This document shows positions 1-9,074 of a stretch of 64,000 nt of DNA, one piece after another. The notes beneath the pieces were generated by a model, which searched no databases, was not told the DNA's origin, and was given only the letters and a program-made list of their open reading frames with translations. The DNA is taken from the NCBI RefSeq assembly GCF_001458215.1, contig NZ_CYTW01000001.1, positions 2,046,001 through 2,110,000 on the forward strand, written 5' to 3'. Positions within the stretch are counted from its first letter, which is position 1, and every line of letters starts with the position of its first letter. The DNA comes from Shimia thalassica. GTDB taxonomy: Bacteria; Pseudomonadota; Alphaproteobacteria; Rhodobacterales; Rhodobacteraceae. The translations under genes were made by a program, and so were the position numbers.

Positions 1-1203
1 CTGCGTCTGCCGTCCGCGATTGGTATCCTTGTGGTCGCCTTGCTGGCCAGTTTTGCCCTCTTGGGGATTGATTTTGTAGCCCCCCAGTTCGGCATTGCCG
101 ACACCGCGCGCAACATGGTCAACGATATCGACTTTTCCGATGCCCTGCTCGAAGGCATGTTGGGGCTGTTGCTGTTTGCCGGTGCACTTCATGTCAAACT
201 GGCCGATCTCAAGGCCCAGTGGATTCCCGTCGCGTTGATGGCCACAATCGGCATTGGGCTTTCAACTACCATCGTCGGTTTCGGGTTTAGCTGGATCACG
301 GGCATGCCATTGATGATTGCGCTGGTGTTCGGGGCGTTGATCTCTCCGACAGACCCGGTTGCGGTTCTGGGTGTGCTGCGCGAGGCAAACCTGCGCAAAT
401 CGCTGGAGACCAAAATTGCCGGTGAAAGCCTGTTCAACGACGGCGTGGGCTATGTTGTGTTTCTCGTGCTGTCGGGCATTGCCTTTGCGGGGATGGGTCA
501 TGGCGATGCGCATGGCGCGGTAGACCACGGAGCGTCTGAACTGGATGATGCGGCACTTCTGTTTGTACAAGAGGCCGTTGGCGGCGCGGTTCTCGGGCTG
601 GTTTTGGGGTGGATCACCTTCCGCGTGATGCGCCAGATCGATGATTATCCGCTTGAAGTTTTGCTGACACTCGGATTGGCCTTTGGCGGATACGAACTGG
701 CCGTGGCGCTGCATGTTTCGGCCCCGATCATGGCGGTTTGTGCCGGTCTTCTCATCGGTGACATCGGCACAAAACACGGAATGAGCGAACAGACACGGGA
801 ATACGTCGATGCCTTTTGGAAGCTGGTTGATGAAATCCTGAACGCGGTCCTGTTTTTGTTGATCGGGTTCGAGGTCTTTGCCGTCGCGTTTGATATGGAA
901 TATCTGGTCTCGGGTGTGCTCGCGATTGGTCTTGCGCTGTTTGCGCGACTGGTGGCCGTGGCAGTGCCCATCCTGATCCTGAAACCCTTCCGCAGCTTTG
1001 GGCCGGGTGTCATTCCGATCATGACATGGGGTGGTCTCAAAGGCGGGATTTCTGTTGCTCTGGCGCTGTCTCTGCCAGACAATGAATGGAAACCCCTGAT
1101 CCTGACGGCCACGTATATTGTCGTTATTTTCTCAATCATCGTACAGGGCCTGACAATTGCGCCGCTTGCGGGCAAACTGGGCCGCGAACCGGAGCTGATG
1201 TAA
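1..1203 (+). CDS. NhaP-type Na+/H+ antiporter, 5' end outside window
   Basis: Inner-membrane cation/proton exchanger of the CPA1 (NhaP/NHE) family, expected to serve sodium and pH homeostasis. The frame is open from base 1 (first codons read L-R-L-P-S-A-I-G), so the start codon lies upstream and 400 residues are visible. Hydrophobic helices run through the whole length. Two family signatures are present: SPTDPVAV near visible residue 115 and GESLFNDG near residue 141, the latter holding the Asp expected to carry the ion. A His/Asp-rich loop follows near residue 160. The TAA stop overlaps the next ATG (TAATG), which suggests co-translation with the PhzF-like gene. Which cation is carried cannot be read from the sequence. 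Confidence 0.93.
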   Translation: MRLPSAIGILVVALLASFALLGIDFVAPQFGIADTARNMVNDIDFSDALLEGMLGLLLFAGALHVKLADLKAQWIPVALMATIGIGLSTTIVGFGFSWITGMPLMIALVFGALISPTDPVAVLGVLREANLRKSLETKIAGESLFNDGVGYVVFLVLSGIAFAGMGHGDAHGAVDHGASELDDAALLFVQEAVGGAVLGLVLGWITFRVMRQIDDYPLEVLLTLGLAFGGYELAVALHVSAPIMAVCAGLLIGDIGTKHGMSEQTREYVDAFWKLVDEILNAVLFLLIGFEVFAVAFDMEYLVSGVLAIGLALFARLVAVAVPILILKPFRSFGPGVIPIMTWGGLKGGISVALALSLPDNEWKPLILTATYIVVIFSIIVQGLTIAPLAGKLGREPELM

Positions 1204-2045
1204 TGACCGAGTATGCTGTTTATGACGTGTTCACCGACAAACCCTTTGGTGGCAATCAGTTAGCTGTCTTTCCTGATGCAACCCACCTGCCCGAGGACGA
1301 TCTGCAAAACATCGCCAAAGAGTTCAACTTTTCCGAGGTGACGTTTGTCTATCCGCCTGAAAACGGCGATCACACGGCCAAGGTGCGCATTTTCACACCC
1401 ACCATGGAAGTGCCCTTTGCAGGGCATCCGACCATCGGCACAACCGTGGCGCTGGCAGATACGGGACATGGGCCGGATATGGTTCTGGAACTCGGGGTTG
1501 GCCCGCTGGCCTGTCGCGCCTATGACGGCAGTGCCCAGTTCACAACCGAGGTCGCGCTGGAACGGCTGGCCTCTCCTGCGCCGGAACTGGTGGCGCGTGC
1601 CTTGGGCATCTCTGCCGACGCGATCCTGACACAGGCCCACGCACCCGTTATGGCAACGCTGGGCCTTGCCTTTACGATCACTGAGCTTGACTGCAAAGAC
1701 ACCCTGTCTGCGTTGCAAACCGATGTGGCCGCCTTTCGCGAAGGGGCCAAGGCCCATCCGGCAGGATTGGATTTTGCGCAGTTCGCCTATGTTCGCGAAG
1801 GCGACGTTGTGCATGCGCGAATGTTCGCGCCGCTCGACAACATCCCCGAAGATCCGGCAACAGGCAGTGCCTGCGCGACTTTGGGTGCCTTGCTTGCGGA
1901 TATTGAAGGAAACGATGTCACCCTGCGCATTCATCAAGGGGACGATATGGGCCGGTCCAGCGTGATCGGTGTCACGACCCTCGACGGGGCTGTCACAATC
2001 AGCGGTCAGGCCAAGAAAGTGATGGAAGGCCGCCTCGTCTACTGA
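1203..2045 (+). CDS. PhzF family isomerase/epimerase
   Basis: Member of the PhzF/YddE superfamily, which has a diaminopimelate-epimerase-like fold. These enzymes act as cofactor-free isomerases; the natural substrate is unknown for most members, and no phenazine genes lie nearby. The 280-residue protein has the N-terminal YDVFTDKPFGGNQLAVF signature, a glutamate at position 45 in NFSEVTF that matches the catalytic Glu45 of PhzF, and the EDPATGSAC glycine loop near the C-terminus. The start is the ATG in TAATG overlapping the antiporter stop; the open frame continues upstream inside the antiporter gene but only as overlap. The gene converges on the RNA helicase gene 24 bases away with no clear terminator between them. 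Confidence 0.9.
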   Translation: MTEYAVYDVFTDKPFGGNQLAVFPDATHLPEDDLQNIAKEFNFSEVTFVYPPENGDHTAKVRIFTPTMEVPFAGHPTIGTTVALADTGHGPDMVLELGVGPLACRAYDGSAQFTTEVALERLASPAPELVARALGISADAILTQAHAPVMATLGLAFTITELDCKDTLSALQTDVAAFREGAKAHPAGLDFAQFAYVREGDVVHARMFAPLDNIPEDPATGSACATLGALLADIEGNDVTLRIHQGDDMGRSSVIGVTTLDGAVTISGQAKKVMEGRLVY

Positions 2046-2069
2046 GGCGACCTGTCTTGTATTAGCAGA

Positions 2070-3404
2070 TCAGCTGCCGGTTTTGGCGTTGCTGCGACGG
2101 CGGCGACGCTGGCCTCCGCCGGCTGGTTTTCCTGCGCCTGCAGGGCGGCTGCCGCCGGATTTTGCGCCACCGGGACGACCTCCGCCTGGCTTGCCACCGG
2201 CAGGACCACCGCGACGCGGCCCGCTGCGACGGCGCGCTTGCTTGGGCTTGGATTTGTGTGACGGATCATCCATGCCCATCCAAGGTGTTCCCGACAGCAC
2301 CGGAATTTCGATTTTCATAACCTTTTGAATGGCTTTCAATTCATCGACTTCATCGGGTGCACAGAAGGCCACCGCAGCGCCGTCCATACCCGCGCGGGCC
2401 GTCCGGCCAATACGGTGGACATAGTTTTCGGGCACATTGGGCAGATCATAGTTATAGACGTGGCGCACTTCCGGAATATCCAGACCACGTGCCGCAACAT
2501 CGGTGGCCACCAGAACCATGGTCTCGCCGCTGCGAAACGCCTTGATCGCACGCTCGCGCTGGCCTTGGCTTTTGTTGCCGTGAACCGCGTTGGCCTCGTA
2601 ACCGGCTTTGACCAAGGCTTTCATCAAACGATCCGAACCGTGTTTGGTGCGCGCAAACACAATCGCGGCCTCGTCACGGTGCGCATCCAGAAGCTCGATC
2701 AACAGGCTGGTCTTTTCGCCCTTGGCAATAAAGTGAATCCCTTGGGTCACCTTGTCGGCTGCCTTGCCCGGAGGCGATACCTGCACACGGACAGGATCAT
2801 TCAGGTAAGAGCCTGCGATCTCGGACATCTGTTTGGGCATTGTGGCCGAAAACAGCATCGTTTGACGTGTTTCTGGCAGCCACTCGGCGATTTTGCGCAA
2901 GGCATGGATAAAGCCGAGGTCCAGCATCTGGTCCGCTTCGTCCAGCACAAGGAAATCGGTGGCCGACAGATCAAGAGCCTTACGCTCCATCAGGTCGATC
3001 AGACGACCGGGGGTCGCCACGATAATGTCAGTGCCGCGCGAAACACGCGTGATCTGCGGGTTGATGGACACACCTCCAACCACAAGACCCACCTTGAAGG
3101 GCGTGCCTTCCACCAAAACGGCAAGGCTTTCCTTGATCTGGTTGGCAAGTTCACGCGTTGGCGCAAGGATCAAACTGCGGGCGGTGCGGGGTTCGGGTTT
3201 GCTTCCATAAGATTGAAGGCGCGCAATCAGCGGCAGCCCGAAAGCAAGCGTTTTACCGGTGCCGGTCTGTGCCAGCCCCATAACGTCTTTGCCTTCCAAA
3301 GCGTGCGGGATCGCGCCTTCCTGAATCGGGGTCGGGTCGGAAATGCCCGTTTTCGTCAGTTTCGCAACAAGAGTTTTCGGCAGACCGAGGTCGTCGAAGG
3401 TCAT
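2070..3404 (-). CDS. DEAD-box ATP-dependent RNA helicase, RhlE-like
   Basis: RNA helicase of 444 residues that would unwind structured RNA in the cytoplasm during ribosome assembly, mRNA decay or cold adaptation. The motif set is complete and in order: Q motif (PTPIQ), AQTGTGKT, PTRELANQI, DEAD, SAT, ATDVAARGLDI and HRIGRTARAG. From about residue 375 the protein ends in a tail rich in Gly, Arg, Pro and Lys, which in this family gives unspecific RNA binding. It begins MTFDDLGLPK, as RhlE-like proteins do. It is transcribed away from the Mur/Fur gene across a 340-base gap. RhlE, DbpA and SrmB types are hard to separate by eye, so the subfamily call is tentative. Confidence 0.92.
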   Translation of the reverse strand: MTFDDLGLPKTLVAKLTKTGISDPTPIQEGAIPHALEGKDVMGLAQTGTGKTLAFGLPLIARLQSYGSKPEPRTARSLILAPTRELANQIKESLAVLVEGTPFKVGLVVGGVSINPQITRVSRGTDIIVATPGRLIDLMERKALDLSATDFLVLDEADQMLDLGFIHALRKIAEWLPETRQTMLFSATMPKQMSEIAGSYLNDPVRVQVSPPGKAADKVTQGIHFIAKGEKTSLLIELLDAHRDEAAIVFARTKHGSDRLMKALVKAGYEANAVHGNKSQGQRERAIKAFRSGETMVLVATDVAARGLDIPEVRHVYNYDLPNVPENYVHRIGRTARAGMDGAAVAFCAPDEVDELKAIQKVMKIEIPVLSGTPWMGMDDPSHKSKPKQARRRSGPRRGGPAGGKPGGGRPGGAKSGGSRPAGAGKPAGGGQRRRRRSNAKTGS

Positions 3405-3744
3405 AATAATCAGCTTTCCGCGCCCAACGCATTCGGGACGCTTACAGGGGCCCTATGTCGGGCCAGGTGTGGATGAGCAAAAAATCGATCTCGGCCTCTG
3501 TGCCGCAGCCATTTTTCGCCCTCGCCCCACGCGTGATTTTGGGATTAGTTTGGTTGCCTCGGGTCACGCCGGCCAAGCCTGGCTCTCGGGTGCTGCTCAC
3601 GCGGCAGAAGGCATCCTTTGGCTCATGCGGCCATTGTGCGCCACTGTCAAGCAATAAAGTCGCGCGCACCGTCAGGAAAAGAACTGGCGTATCTCAATGT
3701 GGGACGATAAAACCGTAAACCAATGCCGACTGGGACAGCCTATC
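3405..3744. other. 340-base intergenic region between helicase and mur-like gene
   Basis: This divergent intergenic stretch should hold the promoters of both flanking genes. I see no convincing -35/-10 pair, no strong palindrome and no ORF with a good ribosome binding site; short frames on either strand here look random. No RNA gene is recognisable. Confidence 0.6.
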
Positions 3745-4155
3745 ATGACTGACACAATCATCTCTCGCTGCGAGACCAAGGGTCTGCGCATGACCGGACA
3801 ACGCCGCGTGATTGCGGCTGTTTTGCAGGAAAGTGATGATCATCCGGACGTGGAAGAGCTTTATGCCCGCGCCTCGCAGAGGGATGACGGCATTTCGCTC
3901 GCAACGGTCTATCGCACGGTAAAGCTGTTTGAAGAAGCCGGTATTCTGGACAAGCTGGAATTTGGCGACGGTCGCGCCCGTTATGAAGATGCGGAACGCG
4001 CCCATCACGACCATCTGATTGATATCAATTCGGGTGAAGTGATTGAATTTGTCGATCCAGAGATCGAGGCCCTGCAAGTGAAGATTGCCGAAAAGCTGGG
4101 ATATCAGCTGAAAGGGCATCGCCTTGAACTCTACGGTGTGCCAATCAAGAAATAA
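3745..4155 (+). CDS. Fur-family metalloregulator, Mur-like
   Basis: Winged-helix metal-dependent repressor of 136 residues. It has the N-terminal MTGQRRVIAAVL helix, the DNA-reading segment ISLATVYRTVKLFEEAG and the metal-site motif AHHDHLIDINSGEVIEF. In E. coli Fur the last motif is followed by a CxxC zinc site; here those positions are D and S, so the structural zinc site is absent. That pattern is known from alphaproteobacterial Fur homologues, many of which act as manganese regulators (Mur). I therefore infer Mn(II)-dependent control of Mn uptake. The start chosen is ATG 3745 (MTDTIISRCE), where homologues begin; an upstream in-frame ATG at 3697 would add 16 unconserved residues. No metal transporter gene is adjacent. 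Confidence 0.88.
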   Translation: MTDTIISRCETKGLRMTGQRRVIAAVLQESDDHPDVEELYARASQRDDGISLATVYRTVKLFEEAGILDKLEFGDGRARYEDAERAHHDHLIDINSGEVIEFVDPEIEALQVKIAEKLGYQLKGHRLELYGVPIKK

Positions 4156-4173
4156 CAGCGGCAGATCTGCGCG

Positions 4174-5313
4174 TTATTTCAGGTTTCGCCCCCATGCGTG
4201 CCCCAGCTGGATATAGACAATCGTGTCTTCGGGGCCGACCGCAACATCCAGCCCCATATCAAGACCAAAGCGTTTGGCAATCCTGTAGCGAATGCCCAGC
4301 CCGCCGGTAAAAACCTCGTTGTTTTTGGAAATACTCGACGACCCGTTGGCCGTGGCGCGCCCATATCCCGCGAACCCCAAAACGGACCAGCGCGGATTCA
4401 ATTGCCGCCTGATTTCAACTTCGCTCGAAAGCACCCGATCCCCTTGATAGCGGTTCAGAGGAACGCCCCGTATGGCGATTGAAGGCTCCATGAAAAAGGG
4501 CGTGCTTCCAGACGTTGCATTGCCCAGAACCATGCCCCCGAAGGTCCAATCCGGATTGGGAGACCGAAACCCGGCGCCGAACACAGACAGCGTGTCAAAA
4601 TTTGCGTCGCTGCCAATCACATCGTCATAGCGGCGTAGATGGGCGTTGAAATTCAACCCGTTGCGCGGTGTCAGGGGATTGTCCAGAGAATCGTAAGACG
4701 TCAAAATCCCCAAGGCGTTCATTTGAATATCTTGCGTCAGCGCCGGAGGGATCGGAAAAGACGATCCGAAATCCGGCCGGATTTTTGTATTGGCAAGTGT
4801 GATGCTTGGTCCGAGGTAGAAGGCGGATTTTCCGATCTGCATCCGCCCTTCGAGATACGCCACCTTGGCACGGTTGTTGAACGTGAATCCGCGGTTGCCC
4901 GTCGGATAGAAGGTCATATTAACAGATCCACCGCCCAAGGCCGCGGCATATTTGAACCGGCCTTGTCGAAAGCTACCACTGCGAAACGCAAGCGCGCCCT
5001 TGGATCCGTTGCCCGTTGCAGCCACCCCCAGTATCGAGATCGTAGGGTCTTCGCCATCGGGAAGCCCCGAGTAATCCAGAAAGGTTGCCGCCACCCCCAA
5101 GCCCTGACCAAGGGCCGGTTCGGTGATGATGATTGGCACGGGAATGAACCCGCCCCGCGCCAGATATTCGGAAATATCGAACTTGCCATCATCGGCATCG
5201 GTCAAAAGCTGTTTCATGCTGTCTTTTGCCGCTGCCGGAACAGACAGCAGCACCAAGGCAGCAACAAACGCAACAGCGACACCTGGCCAGTTTTTATTCA
5301 GAATACCGCGCAT
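4174..5313 (-). CDS. Omp85/surface-antigen-like outer membrane beta-barrel protein
   Basis: Predicted outer-membrane protein of 379 residues. It starts with a positively charged segment and a hydrophobic signal ending near VPAAAKD, so export by Sec is likely. The C-terminal half shows the pattern of BamA/TamA-type barrels, including TPRNGLNF, an IRGVPLNRYQGD strand-loop and SEVEIRRQL; the IRG element resembles the conserved (V/I)RGF loop of Omp85 proteins. No POTRA domains fit in the short N-terminal part, so it is more like a stand-alone barrel than a full assembly factor. It ends convergent with the Mur-like gene 18 bases away. Its cargo or ligand cannot be inferred. Confidence 0.8.
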   Translation of the reverse strand: MRGILNKNWPGVAVAFVAALVLLSVPAAAKDSMKQLLTDADDGKFDISEYLARGGFIPVPIIITEPALGQGLGVAATFLDYSGLPDGEDPTISILGVAATGNGSKGALAFRSGSFRQGRFKYAAALGGGSVNMTFYPTGNRGFTFNNRAKVAYLEGRMQIGKSAFYLGPSITLANTKIRPDFGSSFPIPPALTQDIQMNALGILTSYDSLDNPLTPRNGLNFNAHLRRYDDVIGSDANFDTLSVFGAGFRSPNPDWTFGGMVLGNATSGSTPFFMEPSIAIRGVPLNRYQGDRVLSSEVEIRRQLNPRWSVLGFAGYGRATANGSSSISKNNEVFTGGLGIRYRIAKRFGLDMGLDVAVGPEDTIVYIQLGHAWGRNLK

Positions 5314-5403
5314 TCAGCCCCCCTTGGCCAAGAATTCAAGCCAGAGTTGCACGGTATTCCGGTTCCGGCAAGGACGTTGCGCGTTTGGTCGACCCTTATG
5401 CGG

Positions 5404-7827
5404 TCACGCCCGCAACCTGTCTCCGTCCGGATCGAATGGAGGCTTATCAAGGATCACCGCCTTGTGCGGCTGTCCCAGCACCATGACTTCAACCTGATCG
5501 CCCGGCACGGCGTTCTTCACGTATCCCAGCGCCAGCGACATGCCGAGCGAATAGCCATAGGCACCCGATGTGACGCGCCCAATTCCGACCCCGTCCTTGA
5601 AAATCGGCTCGCCGCCCGTCGCATCCGCATTCGATGCAGTCACGTCAGCTTCGTCCAGATGCAACAGAACCAGCGTTTCGCGTGGCGCGTTTTTCATGAC
5701 CTCGGCAACGGCGTCCTTGTTCAGGAACTCCTTGTCCATCTTGCACAGCCGCTCGAACCCGACTTCTTGTGGCCAGTATTCGGGGCTGTATTCGCGGCTC
5801 CATGAGCCATAGCCCTTTTCGACCCTGAGCGACATCAGCGCCCGTCCACCGACGGGACCCGCATCAAACGCTTTGCCTGCCTCGAGCAGGGCTTCGTACA
5901 ATCTTTGCTGATCTTCAACGGCGCAGTGCAATTCCCACCCCAGATCACCCGTGAACGAGACCCGCAAGGCCAAGGCGCGCACACCGGCAATGTCGATCCA
6001 TTGCGAGCGCATAAACGGGAAATCCTCGGTCGCAAGCGATGTATTGGTCAGACGTTGCAACAAGTCACGCGACTTGGGGCCGGCAATGTTGAAGCCGCAC
6101 ATGGTGTCGGTCAAACTTTCGAATGTGGTTCCTTCCGGCAGCGGCACCATATCGAAGAAGCGCTTGTGATACCTCTCGGCCATACCGGACGAGATGACAT
6201 AGAATTCGTCTTCGGCCACGCGGGTCACGGTGGCGTCGCCCGCGATCCCGCCACGCACGCCGATCAGCGGTGTCAGACAGGACCGGCCAACAGTCTTGGG
6301 CATGTTGTTGGCAAAAACGGCGTTCAGCCAATCCTCGGCCCCTGCCCCTTTGACGCGGTATTTGGCAAAATTCGAGATGTCGATGATACCTGCACGGTCC
6401 CGCAACATCCGGCTTTCTTCGCCCACAGGCCCCCACCAGTTCTGGCGGGTGAAACCGTTGGTATCCACGGTGCCGGGGTCTTTGGCGAACCAAAGCGGAT
6501 GCTCCCAGCCATAGTTCAGACCGAACACCGCGCCCATGTCTTTTTGCAACTCATAAACCGGACGGGTGCGCAGCGGACGGCCCGCGGCGCGTTCCTCGTT
6601 CGGGAAATGGATCGCAAAGCGGTGGGCATAGACATCCTGCACCTTGGCCTTCACGAAATCGGGATTGTTGGCCCAATGGCCAAACCGCGCCACGTCCCAA
6701 GGGAACATGTCGTATTGCATCTCGCCTTCGATGATCCATTGCGCCACCATCAGCCCCATGCCCGCCGACTGTGAGAAACCGGGGATGATGCCGCCACACA
6801 TAAAGTAATTGCGCAACTCGGGCACCGGTCCAAGGATCACGTTACTGTCCGGCGACCAGATCATCGGGCCGTTGATGACGCGCTTGATACCCGCCGTGCC
6901 GACCGCCGGCACGCGGTCGATGGCGCGCATCATGTTGTCCTCGATCCGCTCAAGGTCATCAGGGAACAGGTCATGGGCAAAGTCCAGCGGCGTGCCGTTT
7001 TCGGCCCAGAACCGCATGTCCTTTTCATAGGCGCCAACCAAAAGACCCTGCCCCTCTTGACGCAGGTAGTATTCCCCGTCGCGGTCGGCCACGGACGGCA
7101 AACGGCGATCCATCGCGGCGATCTCGGCGATGGTTTCGGTGACGAAATACTGGTGTTCCGTGGGTTGCAGCGGCACTTCGATACCCGCTAGTTTCGCGAC
7201 CTCGCGCCCCCAGAGACCGGCCGCGTTGATCACCCATTGCGTATGAATGTCACCCTTGGTGGTCTTCACGATCCAGCTGCCGTCGAGCTGTTGTTCGGTG
7301 CCGATCACCGGCGTGAAACGGTTGATCTCGGCCCCGCGCTGGCGCGCGCCTACGGCATAGGCGTTGGTCACGCCCGAGGGGTCCACATTGCCCCCGTCCG
7401 GTTCCCACATGATGGTGCGGATGCCATCGAAATTCACCAGCGGATGCAGGCGCTCGGCCTCGTCGCGGCTGATCTCGTGGAAATTCATGCCGTAGAGCTT
7501 GGCCTTGGCGGCCTGCAATTTTAACTGATGCTCGCGGTTTTCGGTCTGCGCCAGATAGAGTGATCCGGGGCGAAACACGCCGCAGGACTGGCCGGTCTCG
7601 GACTCAAGCTCGTCATAGAGCCGCATGGTATAGTGTTGCAGACGGCTGATATTGGCGCTGTCGTGCAGCCCGTGAATGTTGGCCGCCGCGTGCCACGTGC
7701 TGCCGCTGGTCAATTCATCACGCTCGAGCATAACAACGTCGCTCCAGCCAAGTTTGGTGAGGTGGTAAAGGATCGAGCATCCGATGACGCCGCCACCGAT
7801 GACGACTGCCTGAGCCTGGGTCCGCAT
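5404..7827 (-). CDS. FAD-dependent oxidoreductase with GcvT-like C-terminus, dimethylglycine/sarcosine dehydrogenase type (paralogue 1)
   Basis: Two-part enzyme of 807 residues. The N-terminal half is a DAO-type flavin domain starting with the dinucleotide motif VIGGGVIGCSILYHL; the C-terminal half (from about residue 440) is a GcvT-like tetrahydrofolate-binding aminomethyltransferase domain. This layout is that of dimethylglycine and sarcosine dehydrogenases, which demethylate methylated amines and pass formaldehyde to folate. His46 in STWHAAA corresponds to the histidine carrying covalent FAD in rat dimethylglycine dehydrogenase, but the usual next Gly is Ala. Start: ATG 7827 with AAAGG nine bases upstream; a frame extension to 7923 lacks homology. 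It is about 2 kb from a second copy on the other strand; exact substrate unknown. Confidence 0.87.
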   Translation of the reverse strand: MRTQAQAVVIGGGVIGCSILYHLTKLGWSDVVMLERDELTSGSTWHAAANIHGLHDSANISRLQHYTMRLYDELESETGQSCGVFRPGSLYLAQTENREHQLKLQAAKAKLYGMNFHEISRDEAERLHPLVNFDGIRTIMWEPDGGNVDPSGVTNAYAVGARQRGAEINRFTPVIGTEQQLDGSWIVKTTKGDIHTQWVINAAGLWGREVAKLAGIEVPLQPTEHQYFVTETIAEIAAMDRRLPSVADRDGEYYLRQEGQGLLVGAYEKDMRFWAENGTPLDFAHDLFPDDLERIEDNMMRAIDRVPAVGTAGIKRVINGPMIWSPDSNVILGPVPELRNYFMCGGIIPGFSQSAGMGLMVAQWIIEGEMQYDMFPWDVARFGHWANNPDFVKAKVQDVYAHRFAIHFPNEERAAGRPLRTRPVYELQKDMGAVFGLNYGWEHPLWFAKDPGTVDTNGFTRQNWWGPVGEESRMLRDRAGIIDISNFAKYRVKGAGAEDWLNAVFANNMPKTVGRSCLTPLIGVRGGIAGDATVTRVAEDEFYVISSGMAERYHKRFFDMVPLPEGTTFESLTDTMCGFNIAGPKSRDLLQRLTNTSLATEDFPFMRSQWIDIAGVRALALRVSFTGDLGWELHCAVEDQQRLYEALLEAGKAFDAGPVGGRALMSLRVEKGYGSWSREYSPEYWPQEVGFERLCKMDKEFLNKDAVAEVMKNAPRETLVLLHLDEADVTASNADATGGEPIFKDGVGIGRVTSGAYGYSLGMSLALGYVKNAVPGDQVEVMVLGQPHKAVILDKPPFDPDGDRLRA

Positions 7828-7969
7828 GGGAATATGCCTTTGTCTTTCGGTTATCTTCCCCAAGACTGACCCGTGCCCTGCCACCAGAAATGCCGAATTG
7901 CGACACTTCCCGTCGCAAAACATTCTTTGGAAAGACGCGAAATGCGGTTAACGCACGCGCCCTTCCCAA

Positions 7970-8926
7970 TCAGACCGTCTGAGAAATGTTAGGCAGCCCC
8001 ACCGTGTGATCGATCCGGTCCCGTTCAAAATCGGGTTCGTCCTGCCATGCGCCACGGTAATCTTCACCAAGATCCAGCAGCCCGATAATCCGGATACCTT
8101 CGACATCCTCGGGCGCATATTGGATTTGTCTGCCGTAAATATACTCTTCTTCCGACGTCAGATCCTCAGGCAGGGTCTGCCCCTCGGGCGCAAACAGAAG
8201 AAGGGCGTAGTGGTCTTCCGTATAGGCGCCGGTCGCCATCGTCCCATAGTAAAGCTCGGACGTGCCTTCCACGACCCCAAGAGTGCCCTCGACCCCTTCG
8301 GGCAGGTTGATGTCCAGATTGTCCTGCGATCCAAGGCTGGCCCTGAACAACGGCAGGTGATCATCGTATTCTGCAGTGATCCTTCCACGGTCATTCAATT
8401 CAAGACGCGGTGCATTTTCCAAATCATCTGCCGTCAGATTGACAATGACAGTATCGCCTTCTTCGCCGGCAACATCGTCGCCCGTGGCGTCGTCCTCGGT
8501 GCGCACATCCACATAGTCGCCCAATCCAATCTCGACGGTGTCCTGCCCCTGTTCCGCGCGGATCACCTGATAGGTGTCATCCATATAGTTGGTTTCGATC
8601 AACTCATCCGCGTCAGCGTCGTTATAGCCCTGCCCCACGGTCACAATTGTGGAATCGAAGTAATGCGGATCGTCAGGATTGGTGCTCAAATAGGTGCGAT
8701 ACACGTCTTCCTGGGCAACCATTTCGGGGTCTTCCCCGTCTTCGGTCACACGAATATCTTCGCCTTCCCATTCAGGGGGCGTCGCTTCGGGTAATGTGTC
8801 TGGATCCTCGCCAACAGGAACTTCGCCCTCTTCAGAATCTTCGTCAGACGATGAATCCGAGTCGTCCAGAACATCAAACATCGCAATTCCGGCACCTACG
8901 GCCAACAGCATATAAAGAGCTAACAT
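7970..8926 (-). CDS. membrane-anchored acidic protein of unknown function
   Basis: Not a family I recognise. The 318-residue product begins with a short hydrophobic segment (LALYMLLAVGAGIAMF), then a strongly acidic, serine-rich stretch (about residues 20-60), then a folded-looking C-terminal part rich in Asp, Glu, Gly and Tyr. Parts of that domain, such as DTVEIGLGDYV and TVIVNLTADDLE, recall the C-terminal segments found after RTX calcium-binding repeats, though there are no nonapeptide repeats. The charge pattern suggests an inner-membrane anchor with the bulk outside the cytoplasm. The start is well supported by AAGGTGG four bases before ATG 8926. The same anchor-plus-acidic-linker plan recurs in the RTX protein at 61548. 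Confidence 0.75.
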   Translation of the reverse strand: MLALYMLLAVGAGIAMFDVLDDSDSSSDEDSEEGEVPVGEDPDTLPEATPPEWEGEDIRVTEDGEDPEMVAQEDVYRTYLSTNPDDPHYFDSTIVTVGQGYNDADADELIETNYMDDTYQVIRAEQGQDTVEIGLGDYVDVRTEDDATGDDVAGEEGDTVIVNLTADDLENAPRLELNDRGRITAEYDDHLPLFRASLGSQDNLDINLPEGVEGTLGVVEGTSELYYGTMATGAYTEDHYALLLFAPEGQTLPEDLTSEEEYIYGRQIQYAPEDVEGIRIIGLLDLGEDYRGAWQDEPDFERDRIDHTVGLPNISQTV

Positions 8927-9074
8927 GAAACCACCTTAAATTGTATCTACTTTACATAAATCTCCTTGATCGGCTTGAAAATCTGTTTCCGGATAAACTG
9001 TGACATCGTGGCAATGCGGCACCAAGTGCGTTCTAAAGTGGGCAGGCAGTGCAAGCAGTTAAACCCGTCGAAAA

